From: Spirochaetota bacterium
Lineage (GTDB): Bacteria; Spirochaetota; Spirochaetia; Treponematales; Rectinemataceae
NCBI GenBank assembly: GCA_022711355.1
Contig: JAKLFE010000014.1
Coordinates: 1-64,000 of the forward strand
Direction: 5' to 3'
Length of the DNA stretch: 64,000 nucleotides
The position numbers were made by a program, and so were the translations under genes. Positions 1-8,179 of this stretch are shown one piece after another (positions within the stretch are counted from its first letter, which is position 1; each line of letters begins with the position of its first letter). Below the pieces are notes generated by a model. The model had not been told where the DNA came from. It saw only the letters and a list, made by a program, of their open reading frames with translations, and searched no databases.

Positions 1-811
1 ACGCGCCCCCGAAGCGCCGCAGGCTCGAGGCCAGGGCGAGGGCTTCCTTCTCCTTGCCGGGGGCGGCCATGAAGGCGAAGGCCGCGCTCCGGGCCGCAGG
101 GGGCGAGCCCGCGGCCCCGCCGGCCCGGGCGGCCCGGGAGTTCTCCGCCGCGATCCGGATGGCCTCGCAGCTCTGCCCCCGATAGTAGGAGCTCCTGACC
201 GAGGTCACGAGGCGGCCGTCGACGACCGGCGGAGGAGCGTCGGACTTCCCCTCGAGGTCCTCGAAGCCCTGGTAGAGGGCCCCGGCCGCCCGGTACTCCT
301 CCGCGTAGTCGGGATGGCCGGTCATGCGCCTGCCTTCGAGGACGCCCGCGGCGGCCAGGACCCGGGCGCCGCGGCAGAAGGCCGCGATGGCTAGTCCCCC
401 GGAATCGGCCGCCTTGAGCAGGGCCAGGGCCGCGGGGTCGGCGGCCAGGCCTCCGGGCTTGGAGCCGGGGAGGACGACGACCAGATCGTAGGCCAGGACA
501 TCGCCGATCGCGTCGATCCGCAGGGTCGACAGGCGCCCCATGCCGCGCTTCGCCCCCCAGGGACAGGGCCCGGCCGAGCCGGCGGGCGAGGCGAGCTCGA
601 GCTCCCAGCCGAAGGAGAGGAGGCTTTCCGCGATGCTCGGCTTCCCATCCCGGGCGAGCCAGTTCCCGCCGTAGCCCTCGTCGATGAGGAGGAGGGCCCG
701 GATCGGCCCCGCCCCCCTCCCCGCCTCCGCGCCCGGGCGCGGCTCGGCGCCCAGGAACCCGCCGGCCGCAAGCATGCAGGCCATGACCATGCCTCCCGCG
801 CGACTCCGCAT
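1..811 (-). CDS. DJ-1/PfpI family protein, 3' end cut by the window edge
   Basis: The reading frame starts at the ATG at 809-811 behind a GGGAGG ribosome site and stays open to base 1, so its C-terminus lies outside the window (270 codons visible). The first ~22 residues look like a signal peptide. The body has the DJ-1/PfpI pattern: a first strand RALLLIDEGYGGN (about residues 38-50), YDLVVVLPGSKPGG (108-121), and a nucleophile elbow AAFCRGARVLAA with Cys146, followed by GRRMTGHPDY. Members of this family are glutamine-amidotransferase-fold hydrolases, chaperones or glyoxalases; the substrate cannot be told here. It lies 23 bp downstream of the AraC-type gene on the same strand, so the two are probably co-transcribed. 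A secreted DJ-1-like protein is somewhat unusual. Confidence 0.75.
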   Translation of the reverse strand, partial: MRSRAGGMVMACMLAAGGFLGAEPRPGAEAGRGAGPIRALLLIDEGYGGNWLARDGKPSIAESLLSFGWELELASPAGSAGPCPWGAKRGMGRLSTLRIDAIGDVLAYDLVVVLPGSKPGGLAADPAALALLKAADSGGLAIAAFCRGARVLAAAGVLEGRRMTGHPDYAEEYRAAGALYQGFEDLEGKSDAPPPVVDGRLVTSVRSSYYRGQSCEAIRIAAENSRAARAGGAAGSPPAARSAAFAFMAAPGKEKEALALASSLRRFGGA

Positions 812-834
812 AGCGCCTCCCGAAGGCCCTCAGC

Positions 835-1809
835 CTAGCGCGGGAAGGGCCAGGGGCGGATTGATAGTTCTTGCCCTCCTCGGGCCCCCGGGGGCGCGAG
901 GGGGATGAAGATCTCGGTCTCGTACGCCGCCGAGGCCGGATCGGCCCGGGCTCCCGAGGCCCCGGGCGGCGGCCGGTCGAAATCGAAGCCCCCCGCGGGG
1001 AGGCGGCGGAGCCGGGGCAGGACCTGGGCGTAGAGCTCGAGGTGGCTCCGGGGGAGGAGCTCGGCCGGGCCGCGGTGCAGGGCCCGGAGGTACTCGCCCC
1101 CGGGGAGGACGAAGGCCGACAGTCCCTCGGGGAGCCTCCGCCCCTCGGCCAGGGCGAAGCCGAGGACGGAGAGGATGGCCGAGCCGCCCTCGGGGCCCTC
1201 CAGGGAGAAGGCGACCCGGAAGGGAGGCTCCCTGCTCCCCGGCCCGAGGGCGGCGAGGAGGGGCTCGGCCTCCCGCCTGAGCAGGCCCGTCTCCTCGGCG
1301 AGGAGCTGCCCCTCGAGGCGAGTCGGCCGGCCCAGGCCGGCGAGGCGGATATCGGCCCGGCGGACGAGGGCGAGGGAGGCCAGGCTCGAGGCGGGGCGGC
1401 CGAGGAGGGGCCGCCGCACGGGGACGAAGGGCCCGAGCCGGCGCGAGGCCCTCCCGAGGAGTCGGTACTCGCCGGGCAGGAGGCCGAAGCTCGCGCGGAA
1501 GGAGCGGCCGAGCGCCTCCGAGGAGCCGAAGCCCCGGGCATGGGCTATATCCCGGACCAGCTCCCCGCCGCAAGCCAGGTCCCGCGCCGCCTCGGAGAGG
1601 CGCCGGAGCCTGAGGTAGGAGCCGGGCCCCAGGCCGAAGGCGGCCGCGAAGCGGCGGTGGAAGTGGTAGAAGGACCAGGAGGCGGCCTCGGCCGCCTCCT
1701 CGAGGGGGAAGGCCCTGCCGAGGTTCGCTTCGATGTAGTCGAGGGCGCGGCGCAGGCGCGCATCGCGGTCGGCCGCGGCGGAGCCGGCCCCCCCTCGCCC
1801 TTCTTCCAC
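835..1809 (-). CDS. AraC-family regulator with C-terminal GyrI-like effector domain
   Basis: This 324-residue protein starts at GTG 1809 behind GGAGGGGAGG. Residues ~18-115 form the double helix-turn-helix of AraC/XylS regulators, including YIEANLGRAFPLEEAAEAA, the SFYHFHRRF recognition helix and the second HTH IAHARGFGSSEALGRSFRASFG. Residues ~150-324 resemble the AraC-E/GyrI-like small-molecule binding domain found in Rob- and SbmC-type regulators, ending YETEIFIPLAPP. It probably senses a hydrophobic or cationic ligand. A -10-like TACAAT lies just upstream on the minus strand (1829-1834). It is divergent from the M20 amidohydrolase and upstream of the DJ-1-like gene, which is its likely target. 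The ligand is unknown. Confidence 0.85.
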   Translation of the reverse strand: MEEGRGGAGSAAADRDARLRRALDYIEANLGRAFPLEEAAEAASWSFYHFHRRFAAAFGLGPGSYLRLRRLSEAARDLACGGELVRDIAHARGFGSSEALGRSFRASFGLLPGEYRLLGRASRRLGPFVPVRRPLLGRPASSLASLALVRRADIRLAGLGRPTRLEGQLLAEETGLLRREAEPLLAALGPGSREPPFRVAFSLEGPEGGSAILSVLGFALAEGRRLPEGLSAFVLPGGEYLRALHRGPAELLPRSHLELYAQVLPRLRRLPAGGFDFDRPPPGASGARADPASAAYETEIFIPLAPPGARGGQELSIRPWPFPR

Positions 1810-1887
1810 GCCTCCCCTCCTCGGCGCTATTGTACAGTCCCCCGCGCGGCGCGCCAGGCCCGCGCGGCACCCAGGAGGGAAAAGGCC

Positions 1888-3084
1888 ATGACCGCATCGA
1901 TCCGCTTCGACGAGACCAGGCTCCGCTCGGTCCTTCCCCGGATGATCGAGCTCCGCCGCGAGCTCCACCGCGTCCCGGAGCTCGGCCGCGAGCTGCCCCG
2001 GACCGCGGAGCTCGTCGAGGCCGAGCTCCGCGCCCTCGGCCTCTCGCCCCGGAGGGTCGGCTGCGGGATGTGGGCCGACGTCGGGAGCCGCGGCCCCCTC
2101 GTCGCCCTCCGCGCCGACATGGACGCCCTCCCCGTCGCGGAGGCGAGCGGCGCGAGCTACGCCTCGGCCACGGCGGGCCGCATGCACGCCTGCGGCCACG
2201 ACGCCCACGCGGCCGCCCTCCTCGGCGCGGCCCGCCTCCTCGCCGAGGAGGAGCGCGCGGGGGCCCTGCCCTTCCGCGCCCGGCTGGTCTTCCAGACCGG
2301 CGAGGAGAGCGAGTTCGGCGCCCTGCCCCTCATCGAGGCGGAGGTCCTCGAGGGCGTGGCGGCGATAGCGGCGGGCCACGTCGGCGGGCTCTCGGACGAG
2401 CTCGAGCCGGGCCAGGCCGGCTTCCTCCCCGGCCCGATGATGGCCGCGGGCGACCGCTTCGAGGGGGCCTTCGTCGGCTCGGGCGGCCACGGCTCGGCCC
2501 CCCACCAGAGCCCCGACCCGGTCTCGGCCCTCGCCGAGTACGTCCTCGCCCTCGGCACCCTCCGCGCGCGGGAGCTCGACCAGACGAGGCCCTCCGTGAT
2601 CTCGATCTGCTCCGTCCGCGCGGGGAGCGCGCACAACGTCATCCCCGAGCGCGCGGAGTATATGGGCACGGCGAGGAGCCTCCACCCGGACCTCCGCGAG
2701 AAGCTCGAGCGGCGCTCGGGCGAGATCGCGGCCTCCATCGCCGCGATGCGCGGGCTCAAGAGCGAGTTCCGCTGGCTCGGAGGCTACCCTCCCCTGGTCA
2801 ACGACGAGGCAGCCAGCCTCGCGGCCGAGGCCGCGGCCCGGGCCCTCCTCGGAGCCGAGCGCGTCGTGCGGCTGAGCCGCCCGATCATGGGGGCCGAGGA
2901 CTTCTCGTACTACCTCGAGAAGGTCCCCGGCTGCTTCTGGTTCCTCAACACCCAGGCCCCCGAACGCGGCATCTGCTATCCCAACCACAACCCGCGCTTC
3001 GACCTCGACGAGTCCCTCCTCTGGGTCCTCGCGGGGGTCAACCTCGCCGCGGCCGAGGCCCTGGCCGCCGCCTTCGCCGGCTAG
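1888..3084 (+). CDS. M20 family metallo-amidohydrolase (N-acyl-amino-acid / hippurate hydrolase type)
   Basis: A 398-residue soluble enzyme starting at ATG 1888, preceded by AGGAGG at 1873-1878. The M20D signature is complete: ALRADMDALPVAE, the metal-binding ACGHDAHAAALLG, the acidic pair in FQTGEESEFGA, the lid-domain GSGGHGSAPHQSPDPV, SAHNVIPERAEYMGTAR, and the late MGAEDFSYYLEKVPG with NHNPRFDLDE. Family members hydrolyse N-acyl amino acids, hippurate or indole-acetyl conjugates in the cytoplasm. It is followed by a strong hairpin (3091-3122) and is divergent from the AraC gene. It may deliver amino acids from N-acylated substrates imported by the transporter starting at 4739, but that link is inference. 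Confidence 0.9.
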   Translation: MTASIRFDETRLRSVLPRMIELRRELHRVPELGRELPRTAELVEAELRALGLSPRRVGCGMWADVGSRGPLVALRADMDALPVAEASGASYASATAGRMHACGHDAHAAALLGAARLLAEEERAGALPFRARLVFQTGEESEFGALPLIEAEVLEGVAAIAAGHVGGLSDELEPGQAGFLPGPMMAAGDRFEGAFVGSGGHGSAPHQSPDPVSALAEYVLALGTLRARELDQTRPSVISICSVRAGSAHNVIPERAEYMGTARSLHPDLREKLERRSGEIAASIAAMRGLKSEFRWLGGYPPLVNDEAASLAAEAAARALLGAERVVRLSRPIMGAEDFSYYLEKVPGCFWFLNTQAPERGICYPNHNPRFDLDESLLWVLAGVNLAAAEALAAAFAG

Positions 3085-3090
3085 GGAGGC

Positions 3091-3122
3091 GGGCGGCGCG
3101 GGCCGGCCGGCCCGCGCCGCCT
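3091..3122 (+). terminator. GC-rich hairpin after the M20 gene
   Basis: A perfect 14-bp self-complementary stem (3093-3120, extendable by two pairs) begins nine bases after the stop codon at 3082-3084. There is no clear T-run after it, so it may terminate with Rho or protect the transcript end. Confidence 0.55.
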
Positions 3123-3181
3123 CCGAAGCGGCCCCTCGCGGCCCTCCCCATGGCAGGCTCCCGAGCCTCCCCTGGCGCGAA

Positions 3182-3208
3182 AAAATTTTATTGACATAAG
3201 AAAATTTT
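3182..3208. repeat. Twin AAAATTTT boxes around a -35 box
   Basis: Two identical palindromic octamers (3182-3189 and 3201-3208) are 19 bp apart start to start, about two helical turns. They bracket TTGACA at 3191-3196 in an AT-rich island inside a very GC-rich region. This geometry fits an operator for the adjacent YheO-type regulator or an UP-element/curvature tract. Confidence 0.45.
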
Positions 3209-3218
3209 GGTATACACT
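3191..3218 (+). promoter_or_regulatory. Promoter of the regulator-creatininase-importer operon
   Basis: A perfect -35 TTGACA (3191-3196) is followed after 16 bp by TACACT (3213-3218), with an AT-rich stretch upstream. Transcription would start near 3225, about 35 bp before the TTG start of the regulator. Confidence 0.7.
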
Positions 3219-3259
3219 GGCTTCGTAGCTCGCTGGCTTCTTTATGGAGAGTCGAGATT

Positions 3260-3970
3260 TTGAACCCCCTGCTACGGAACTACATCCCTCTCGTCGATTT
3301 TCTCGCCGAGGTCCTGGGCGAGCGGGCCGAGGTGGTGCTGCACGATCTGGGAGACGTCGAGAAGTCGGTGGTCGCGATCCGCAACGGCCACATCAGCGGC
3401 CGCCGCGTCGGCTCGCCCGCGACCAACATGGTCCTCAAGACCCTCGTGCACGGCTCCGGGGGGGCGAAGGAGTACCTCGCGAACTACAAGGGCCTGGCGG
3501 CCGACGGCCGGGCGCTCCGCTCCTCCACGATGTTCCTCCGCGACGACGCGGGAGGGCTGATCGGCATCCTCTGCGTGAACATCGACACGAGCGAGCTCGA
3601 GCGCTTCCGCGACTGCCTCGACCGCCTGATCGGGACCCAGCGGGCCCCGGCCGAGGGCGAGGCGATCGAGCGCCTGTCCAGCTCGGTCGAGGAGCTCGCC
3701 CTCGACAGCATCGAAGCCGTCGTCGCGGCCGCGGGCGTCTCGCCGAGCCGGATGTCCCAGGAGGAGAAGATCGAGATCGTGCGGAAGCTCAACGACGACG
3801 GCGTCTTCCTCCTCAAGGGCGCCATCCCGCGCATCGCGGCCAAGCTCGGGGTCTCGGAGCCGACCGCGTACCGCTACCTGAACTGCGTGAAGAAGGGCGG
3901 AGGCGGGATCGCCGAGCAGGCTCCCGGCCGCCCGAGGACCAAGGAGGAGTCGCTTGAGATACCGGATTGA
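3260..3970 (+). CDS. YheO-type PAS-like / HTH transcriptional regulator
   Basis: A 236-residue protein starting at TTG 3260; GGAGAG lies 9 bp upstream and the N-terminus matches the family. Residues ~1-115 fit the YheO-like PAS domain (PLVDFLAEVLGERAEVVLHD, then IRNGHISGRRVGSPAT and GLIGILCVNID). The C-terminus (~150-215) carries a helix-turn-helix, IPRIAAKLGVSEPTAYRYLN. YheO-type regulators pair a sensor-like domain with an HTH and often sit beside amino-acid or sulfur-compound metabolism genes. It is the first gene of the operon and overlaps the creatininase gene by 17 bp, so it is the likely local regulator. Ligand unknown. Confidence 0.85.
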   Translation: MNPLLRNYIPLVDFLAEVLGERAEVVLHDLGDVEKSVVAIRNGHISGRRVGSPATNMVLKTLVHGSGGAKEYLANYKGLAADGRALRSSTMFLRDDAGGLIGILCVNIDTSELERFRDCLDRLIGTQRAPAEGEAIERLSSSVEELALDSIEAVVAAAGVSPSRMSQEEKIEIVRKLNDDGVFLLKGAIPRIAAKLGVSEPTAYRYLNCVKKGGGGIAEQAPGRPRTKEESLEIPD

Positions 3971-4706
3971 CGAGCTGAGCTGGGTCGAGTTCGACGAGCG
4001 CCGCAAGGCGGCGAGGACGGTCCTGGTCCCGACGGGCGCCGTGGAGGTCTACGGCCCCCACCTGCCCCTGGGCACCGACAGCATCGTGGCCGAGGCGGTA
4101 GCGCTGCTGGTCGCCGAGCGGACCGGGGCCCTCGTGGCGCCCTGCATCGGGATGGGGGAGTCCTCGATGCTCCTCGACTTCCCCGGAACGATGAGCCAGT
4201 CGAAGGCGGCCTACGAGGCGGCCATGGACGACCTGTGCCGCGCCCTCGTCGGCTACGGCTTTCGGAACCTCATGTTCATCAACGGCCATGCCGGCAACAC
4301 GGACACGATCAACTACCTCGCGCGCCGCTACCAGCGGGAGCTGGGCGTCCGCTGCGGCCAGGTCGACTGGTGGCGCTTCGCGGCCGCCAACTCGGAGGGC
4401 ATCCTCGAGCTGAAGGGTCCCATGGCCCACGGCCACGCGAGCGAGTGCGGCACCTCCGTCATGCTGCACCTCAGGCCCGACCTCGTCGACATGGCCAAGG
4501 CCACGAGGGTCGAGCCGGCCACCGACGCCTACCGGGAGTTCACCGACGTGATCCGCTACCTCCCCTTCGGCTCGAAGACCCCCAACGGCACGATAGGCGA
4601 CGCCACGATCGCCAGCGCCGAGAAGGGCGCCGCCCTGGTCGGCCGCTGCGTCGAGAGGATCGCCGCGTACATGGCACACGAATTCGGCCCGGCTTCCGGG
4701 TCCTGA
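3954..4706 (+). CDS. Creatininase-family metal-dependent amidohydrolase
   Basis: A 250-residue protein starting at TTG 3954 behind AAGGAGGAG, inside the end of the regulator gene. The creatininase metal ligands are visible: Glu31 and His36 in GAVEVYGPHLPLGTDS with Asp42, then the INGHAGNTD loop and GHASECGTS. The family (creatinine amidohydrolase, archaeal FAPy deformylase, MftE) opens cyclic amides or removes small acyl or peptide groups using paired divalent metals. Placement between a regulator and a peptide-type ABC importer suggests it acts on the imported compound, perhaps a lactam, hydantoin-like ring or formamide. True creatinine use cannot be assumed. Confidence 0.88.
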   Translation: MRYRIDELSWVEFDERRKAARTVLVPTGAVEVYGPHLPLGTDSIVAEAVALLVAERTGALVAPCIGMGESSMLLDFPGTMSQSKAAYEAAMDDLCRALVGYGFRNLMFINGHAGNTDTINYLARRYQRELGVRCGQVDWWRFAAANSEGILELKGPMAHGHASECGTSVMLHLRPDLVDMAKATRVEPATDAYREFTDVIRYLPFGSKTPNGTIGDATIASAEKGAALVGRCVERIAAYMAHEFGPASGS

Positions 4707-4738
4707 GAGATATCCGTGCGTAGGAACAAGGAGGCATC

Positions 4739-6235
4739 ATGAGAAGGAAGGCATTCGCCCTCGCCGCGCTCGTCCTCGCCGCGACCGTCGCGGCCAGCGC
4801 GGCCGGGAACGCCGGCAAGAAGACCAAGGACACCTTGAGGGTCGCCATCTGGGAGGACCTCAAGACGATGGATCCCCAGGCCTCGAACTTCGTGAGCTAC
4901 TGGATGGTCCAGCTCAACATCTTCGACAAGCTCGTCTACGAGGACTCCAAGGGAGTGGTCCACCCCCGCCTCGCGACCGAGTGGAAGTTCCTCGACGACC
5001 TCACCCTGGAGATGAAGCTGCGCAAGGACGTCGTGTTCCACGACAGCGGCAAGTTCACCGCCGAGGACGTGCTCTTCACCTTCTCGCGCGGCAAGGCGAA
5101 CCCCGTCAGCGCCTCGACCTTCGCCCCCTTCGACCTCGAGAAGACCGTCATCGTCGATCCCTACACCATCAGGATCAAGTTCAAGACCCCCTACGCGGCG
5201 GTCTTCAACACCCTGTCGACCGGGCGCGGCGCCATCGTCAGCAAGGCCGCCGTGGAGCGGATGGGCAGCGACGCCTTCGCGCGCAGCCCCGTCGGCTCCG
5301 GCCCCTACAAGCTGGAGAGGTGGAAGTCGGGCACCGAGATCGCCCTCGTCCGCAACGACGCCTACTGGGGCACGAAGGCCATCACCAAGAACGTGGTCTA
5401 CTCGATCATCCCCGAGGCGGCCAACCGCGTCATCGAGCTCGAGACCGGCGGCGTGGACGCGGTCTTCGACGTCGCGGCCAACGATGTCAAGCGCGTCAAG
5501 GCCATGAAGGGCGCGCACATCCTCATGGGCAACTCCAGCCGCTACATGACCCTGACCTTCAGCATGAAGGACAAGCTGCTGAGCGACAAGAACGTCCGCT
5601 ACGCCCTCTCCTACGCCATCGACAAGAAGGCCCTCGTCGACGCGGTCTACGAGGGCACCGCCACGACGGCGAACGGCATGTACCCCCCCACCGTCTTCGC
5701 CTTCAAGGACAAGGGCGTGATGCCCTACGATCCCGTGAAGGCCAAGGAGCTCCTCGCCAAGGCCGGCTACCCCGACGGCTTCACGATGGACTTCCTCGTG
5801 GAGAACCGCGAGATCGACATCCGCCTGGCCGAGATCATCCAGAACATGTGGGCCGCGGTCGGCGTCAAGGTGAAGATGTACCAGATGAACGCCTCGACCT
5901 ACACCGCCCAGGGCCACAAGTTCCAGGCGGGCATGCGGGCGGGCAACGTGAACGAGCCCTCGAACATCCTCATCATCTACGACTCGGCCTTCGGCGAGCG
6001 GCTCGAGCCGAACGATCCCTGGATCGACAAGAAGCTCGCGGCGGCCAAGACCATCTACGACAGCAAGAAGCGCGCCGGCGCCTACGCCGAGATCCAGGAC
6101 TACCTGTACGACGCGCGCTGGACCGTGCCCTTCGCCTTCACCCCGGTCATCTACGCCCTGAGCGACAAGGTCGAGGGCTTCGCCTGCGACCCGATGCAGC
6201 AGGTCGAGATGAGCAAGGTCACCGTGTACCAGTGA
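4739..6235 (+). CDS. ABC importer solute-binding protein, family 5 (peptide/nickel type)
   Basis: A 498-residue secreted protein starting at ATG 4739 behind AAGGAGG. The N-terminus is a signal peptide (charged MRRK, then a hydrophobic Ala/Val/Leu run ending near residue 22), with no lipobox. The mature part follows the SBP_bac_5 pattern: LRVAIWEDLKTMDPQAS, LATEWKFLDDLTLEMKLRKD, FTAEDVLFTFSRGK, GSGPYKLERWKSGTEI and the late VRYALSYAIDKKALVD. It should capture the substrate in the periplasm and pass it to the two permeases just downstream. Sequence alone does not show whether the ligand is a peptide, opine or other amide. Two strong hairpins follow it before the permease gene. Confidence 0.92.
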   Translation: MRRKAFALAALVLAATVAASAAGNAGKKTKDTLRVAIWEDLKTMDPQASNFVSYWMVQLNIFDKLVYEDSKGVVHPRLATEWKFLDDLTLEMKLRKDVVFHDSGKFTAEDVLFTFSRGKANPVSASTFAPFDLEKTVIVDPYTIRIKFKTPYAAVFNTLSTGRGAIVSKAAVERMGSDAFARSPVGSGPYKLERWKSGTEIALVRNDAYWGTKAITKNVVYSIIPEAANRVIELETGGVDAVFDVAANDVKRVKAMKGAHILMGNSSRYMTLTFSMKDKLLSDKNVRYALSYAIDKKALVDAVYEGTATTANGMYPPTVFAFKDKGVMPYDPVKAKELLAKAGYPDGFTMDFLVENREIDIRLAEIIQNMWAAVGVKVKMYQMNASTYTAQGHKFQAGMRAGNVNEPSNILIIYDSAFGERLEPNDPWIDKKLAAAKTIYDSKKRAGAYAEIQDYLYDARWTVPFAFTPVIYALSDKVEGFACDPMQQVEMSKVTVYQ

Positions 6236-6242
6236 TCGCCCT

Positions 6243-6270
6243 GCCCGCGCGCCTCAGGCGGCGCGCGGGC
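6243..6270 (+). terminator. Intra-operon hairpin 1 after the binding-protein gene
   Basis: A perfect 10-bp stem (6244-6253 with 6260-6269, one extra pair outside) with a 6-nt loop starts 8 bases after the binding-protein stop codon. Without a T-run it probably stabilises the upstream message or causes partial termination rather than ending transcription. Confidence 0.6.
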
Positions 6271-6272
6271 GA

Positions 6273-6301
6273 GGGCCGCCGGGGCGCCGCCCCGGCGGCC
6301 C
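6273..6301 (+). terminator. Intra-operon hairpin 2, directly next to hairpin 1
   Basis: A near-perfect palindrome with about 13 consecutive pairs and a 3-nt turn, made only of G and C, lies 3 bp after the first hairpin and ends 13 bp before the permease ribosome site. Together they make a very stable double barrier between binding-protein and permease genes. Confidence 0.6.
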
Positions 6302-6327
6302 GTCGACCGCAGTGAGGAGACGCATCC

Positions 6328-7299
6328 TTGATCAAGTTCATTTTCCGAAGGCTGCTGATGATGATCCCCGTCCTGATCGGGGTCTCCTTCGTGATCTTCA
6401 GCATGCTCTATTTCGCGCCCGGCGACGCGGCCGACGTCATCCTCGGCGACCTCGCGACTCCCGAGGACAAGCAGCTGTTCCGCGCCGAGCACGGCCTGGA
6501 CAAGCCCTTCCTCGTCCAGTACTTCAACTACATGAAGGGCGTCGTGACCGAGGGCGACCTCGGGACCTCCTACGTGACGCGGCAGCCGGTCACGATCGAG
6601 ATCATGGAGCGCTTCCCCGCCACGCTGCAGCTCTCCGCCATGAGCGTGTTCCTCGCGGTCGTCATCGGGGTCACGGTGGGCATCATCTCCGCGACCCGGC
6701 AGTACTCCTTCATCGACCACTTGGCCACCTCGCTCTCGATGATCGGGGTCTCCATGCCCAACTTCTGGCAGGGCATGATGCTGATCATCATCTTCTCGGT
6801 CGCGCTGCGCTGGTTCCCGCCCTCGGGCTTCAGCACGCCCATGCACTGGGTCCTGCCCGCGGTGACCGTGGGCACCAACGCCTCGGCCAACATCATGCGC
6901 ATGACCCGCTCGAGCATGCTCGAGATCATCCGGCAGGACTACATCAGGACGGCCCGGGCGAAGGGGCAGACCGAGGCCGTCGTCATCTGGAAGCACGCGC
7001 TCAAGAACGCCCTCATCCCCATCATCACCGTGGTCGGGCTCTCCTTCGGCCGCCTCCTCGGCGGCGCGGTCCTGACCGAGTCCATCTTCTCCATCGCCGG
7101 CGTCGGCAAGCTCATGGTGGACGCGATCAAGCTCAAGAACTTCCCGATGGTCCAGGGAGGCGTCCTGTTCATAGCCTTCGTGATGTCCATCGTCAACCTC
7201 GTCGTCGACGTGCTGTACAGCTTCGCCGACCCGAGGATCCGCTCCATGTACACCCGCCCGCGGACGCGCAAGGCGGCGACGGCGAAGGAGGCCGCCTAG
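6328..7299 (+). CDS. ABC importer permease, DppB/OppB type
   Basis: A 323-residue inner-membrane protein. Start is TTG 6328, with GAGGAGA 7 bp upstream. It begins [20 protein letters not shown], the usual first helix of DppB-type permeases, followed by the periplasmic ARMxxLGLD-like segment ([16 protein letters not shown]) and five further hydrophobic helices. The cytoplasmic coupling motif is [20 protein letters not shown] with the family GL near [12 protein letters not shown]. It pairs with the next permease to form the channel of the importer encoded at 4739-10119. Confidence 0.93.
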   Translation: MIKFIFRRLLMMIPVLIGVSFVIFSMLYFAPGDAADVILGDLATPEDKQLFRAEHGLDKPFLVQYFNYMKGVVTEGDLGTSYVTRQPVTIEIMERFPATLQLSAMSVFLAVVIGVTVGIISATRQYSFIDHLATSLSMIGVSMPNFWQGMMLIIIFSVALRWFPPSGFSTPMHWVLPAVTVGTNASANIMRMTRSSMLEIIRQDYIRTARAKGQTEAVVIWKHALKNALIPIITVVGLSFGRLLGGAVLTESIFSIAGVGKLMVDAIKLKNFPMVQGGVLFIAFVMSIVNLVVDVLYSFADPRIRSMYTRPRTRKAATAKEAA

Positions 7300-7301
7300 C
7301 C

Positions 7302-8168
7302 ATGTCCGACACCGTAAGCATGAAGAAGCGGGGCCAGTTCAAGGAGACCTGGCGGCGCTTCACGAAGAACAAGGGGGCCGTCATCGGCCTGGGCTTCATC
7401 GCCCTGCTCGCCGTCTGCGCCCTCATCCCCTCGGTCATCGCCCCCTACGGCTTCGACGACCAGCTGCTCTCGCGGCGCTTCCAGAGCCCGAGCGGGGCCC
7501 ACCTCTTCGGCACGGACGAGTACGGCCGGGACATCTTCAGCCGCGTCGTGTACGGCTGCCGGATATCCCTCACCCTCGGGCTCGTCTCGGTCACCATCTC
7601 CTGCGCGCTCGGCATCGTCCTCGGCTGCGTCGCCGGCTACTACGGCAAGGTCGCGGACAACGTCATCATGCGCGTCATCGACGTCATGCTCTCGATCCCG
7701 AACATCCTCCTCGCGGTGTCGATCGTGGCGGCCCTCGGCACGAGCTTCTTCAACCTGATGCTCGCCATCGGCATCGGGGCCGTGCCCGGCTACGCCCGCG
7801 TCGTGCGCGCGGCGATCCTCTCCGTGAAGGAGCAGGAGTACATCGAGGCGGCGCGCTCGAACGGCGCGAGCGACCTGCGGATCATCGTCAGCCACATCGT
7901 CCCGAACTGCATGGCGCCCATAATCGTGCAGGCGACGATGAGCATCGCGAGCGCGGTGCTCTCGGCCGCCGGCATGAGCTTCATCGGCCTCGGGATCATG
8001 CCCCCCACGCCCGAGTGGGGCTCCATGCTCTCCTCAGGCAGGGCCTACATCCGGGACTACTGGTACGTCGTCACCTTCCCCGGGCTGGCGATCATGCTCA
8101 CGGTATTCTCGATCAACCTCCTGGGCGACGGGCTGCGAGACGCCCTCGACCCGCGGCTCAAGAGCTAG
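7302..8168 (+). CDS. ABC importer permease, DppC/OppC type
   Basis: A 288-residue inner-membrane protein starting 2 bp after the first permease. It has the OppC N-terminal helix domain ([20 protein letters not shown]), the family segment [19 protein letters not shown], and the coupling motif [20 protein letters not shown]. The C-terminus carries the typical [17 protein letters not shown] and [14 protein letters not shown]. It forms the second half of the permease channel and should contact one of the two ATPases downstream. Confidence 0.94.
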   Translation: MSDTVSMKKRGQFKETWRRFTKNKGAVIGLGFIALLAVCALIPSVIAPYGFDDQLLSRRFQSPSGAHLFGTDEYGRDIFSRVVYGCRISLTLGLVSVTISCALGIVLGCVAGYYGKVADNVIMRVIDVMLSIPNILLAVSIVAALGTSFFNLMLAIGIGAVPGYARVVRAAILSVKEQEYIEAARSNGASDLRIIVSHIVPNCMAPIIVQATMSIASAVLSAAGMSFIGLGIMPPTPEWGSMLSSGRAYIRDYWYVVTFPGLAIMLTVFSINLLGDGLRDALDPRLKS

Positions 8169-8179
8169 GAGAGGAAGCC

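Noticed and set aside
3244-3957. A frame from ATG 3244 with a better start codon than TTG 3260
   Set aside because: It gives an Arg-rich shadow product, while the TTG frame encodes a recognisable YheO-type regulator.
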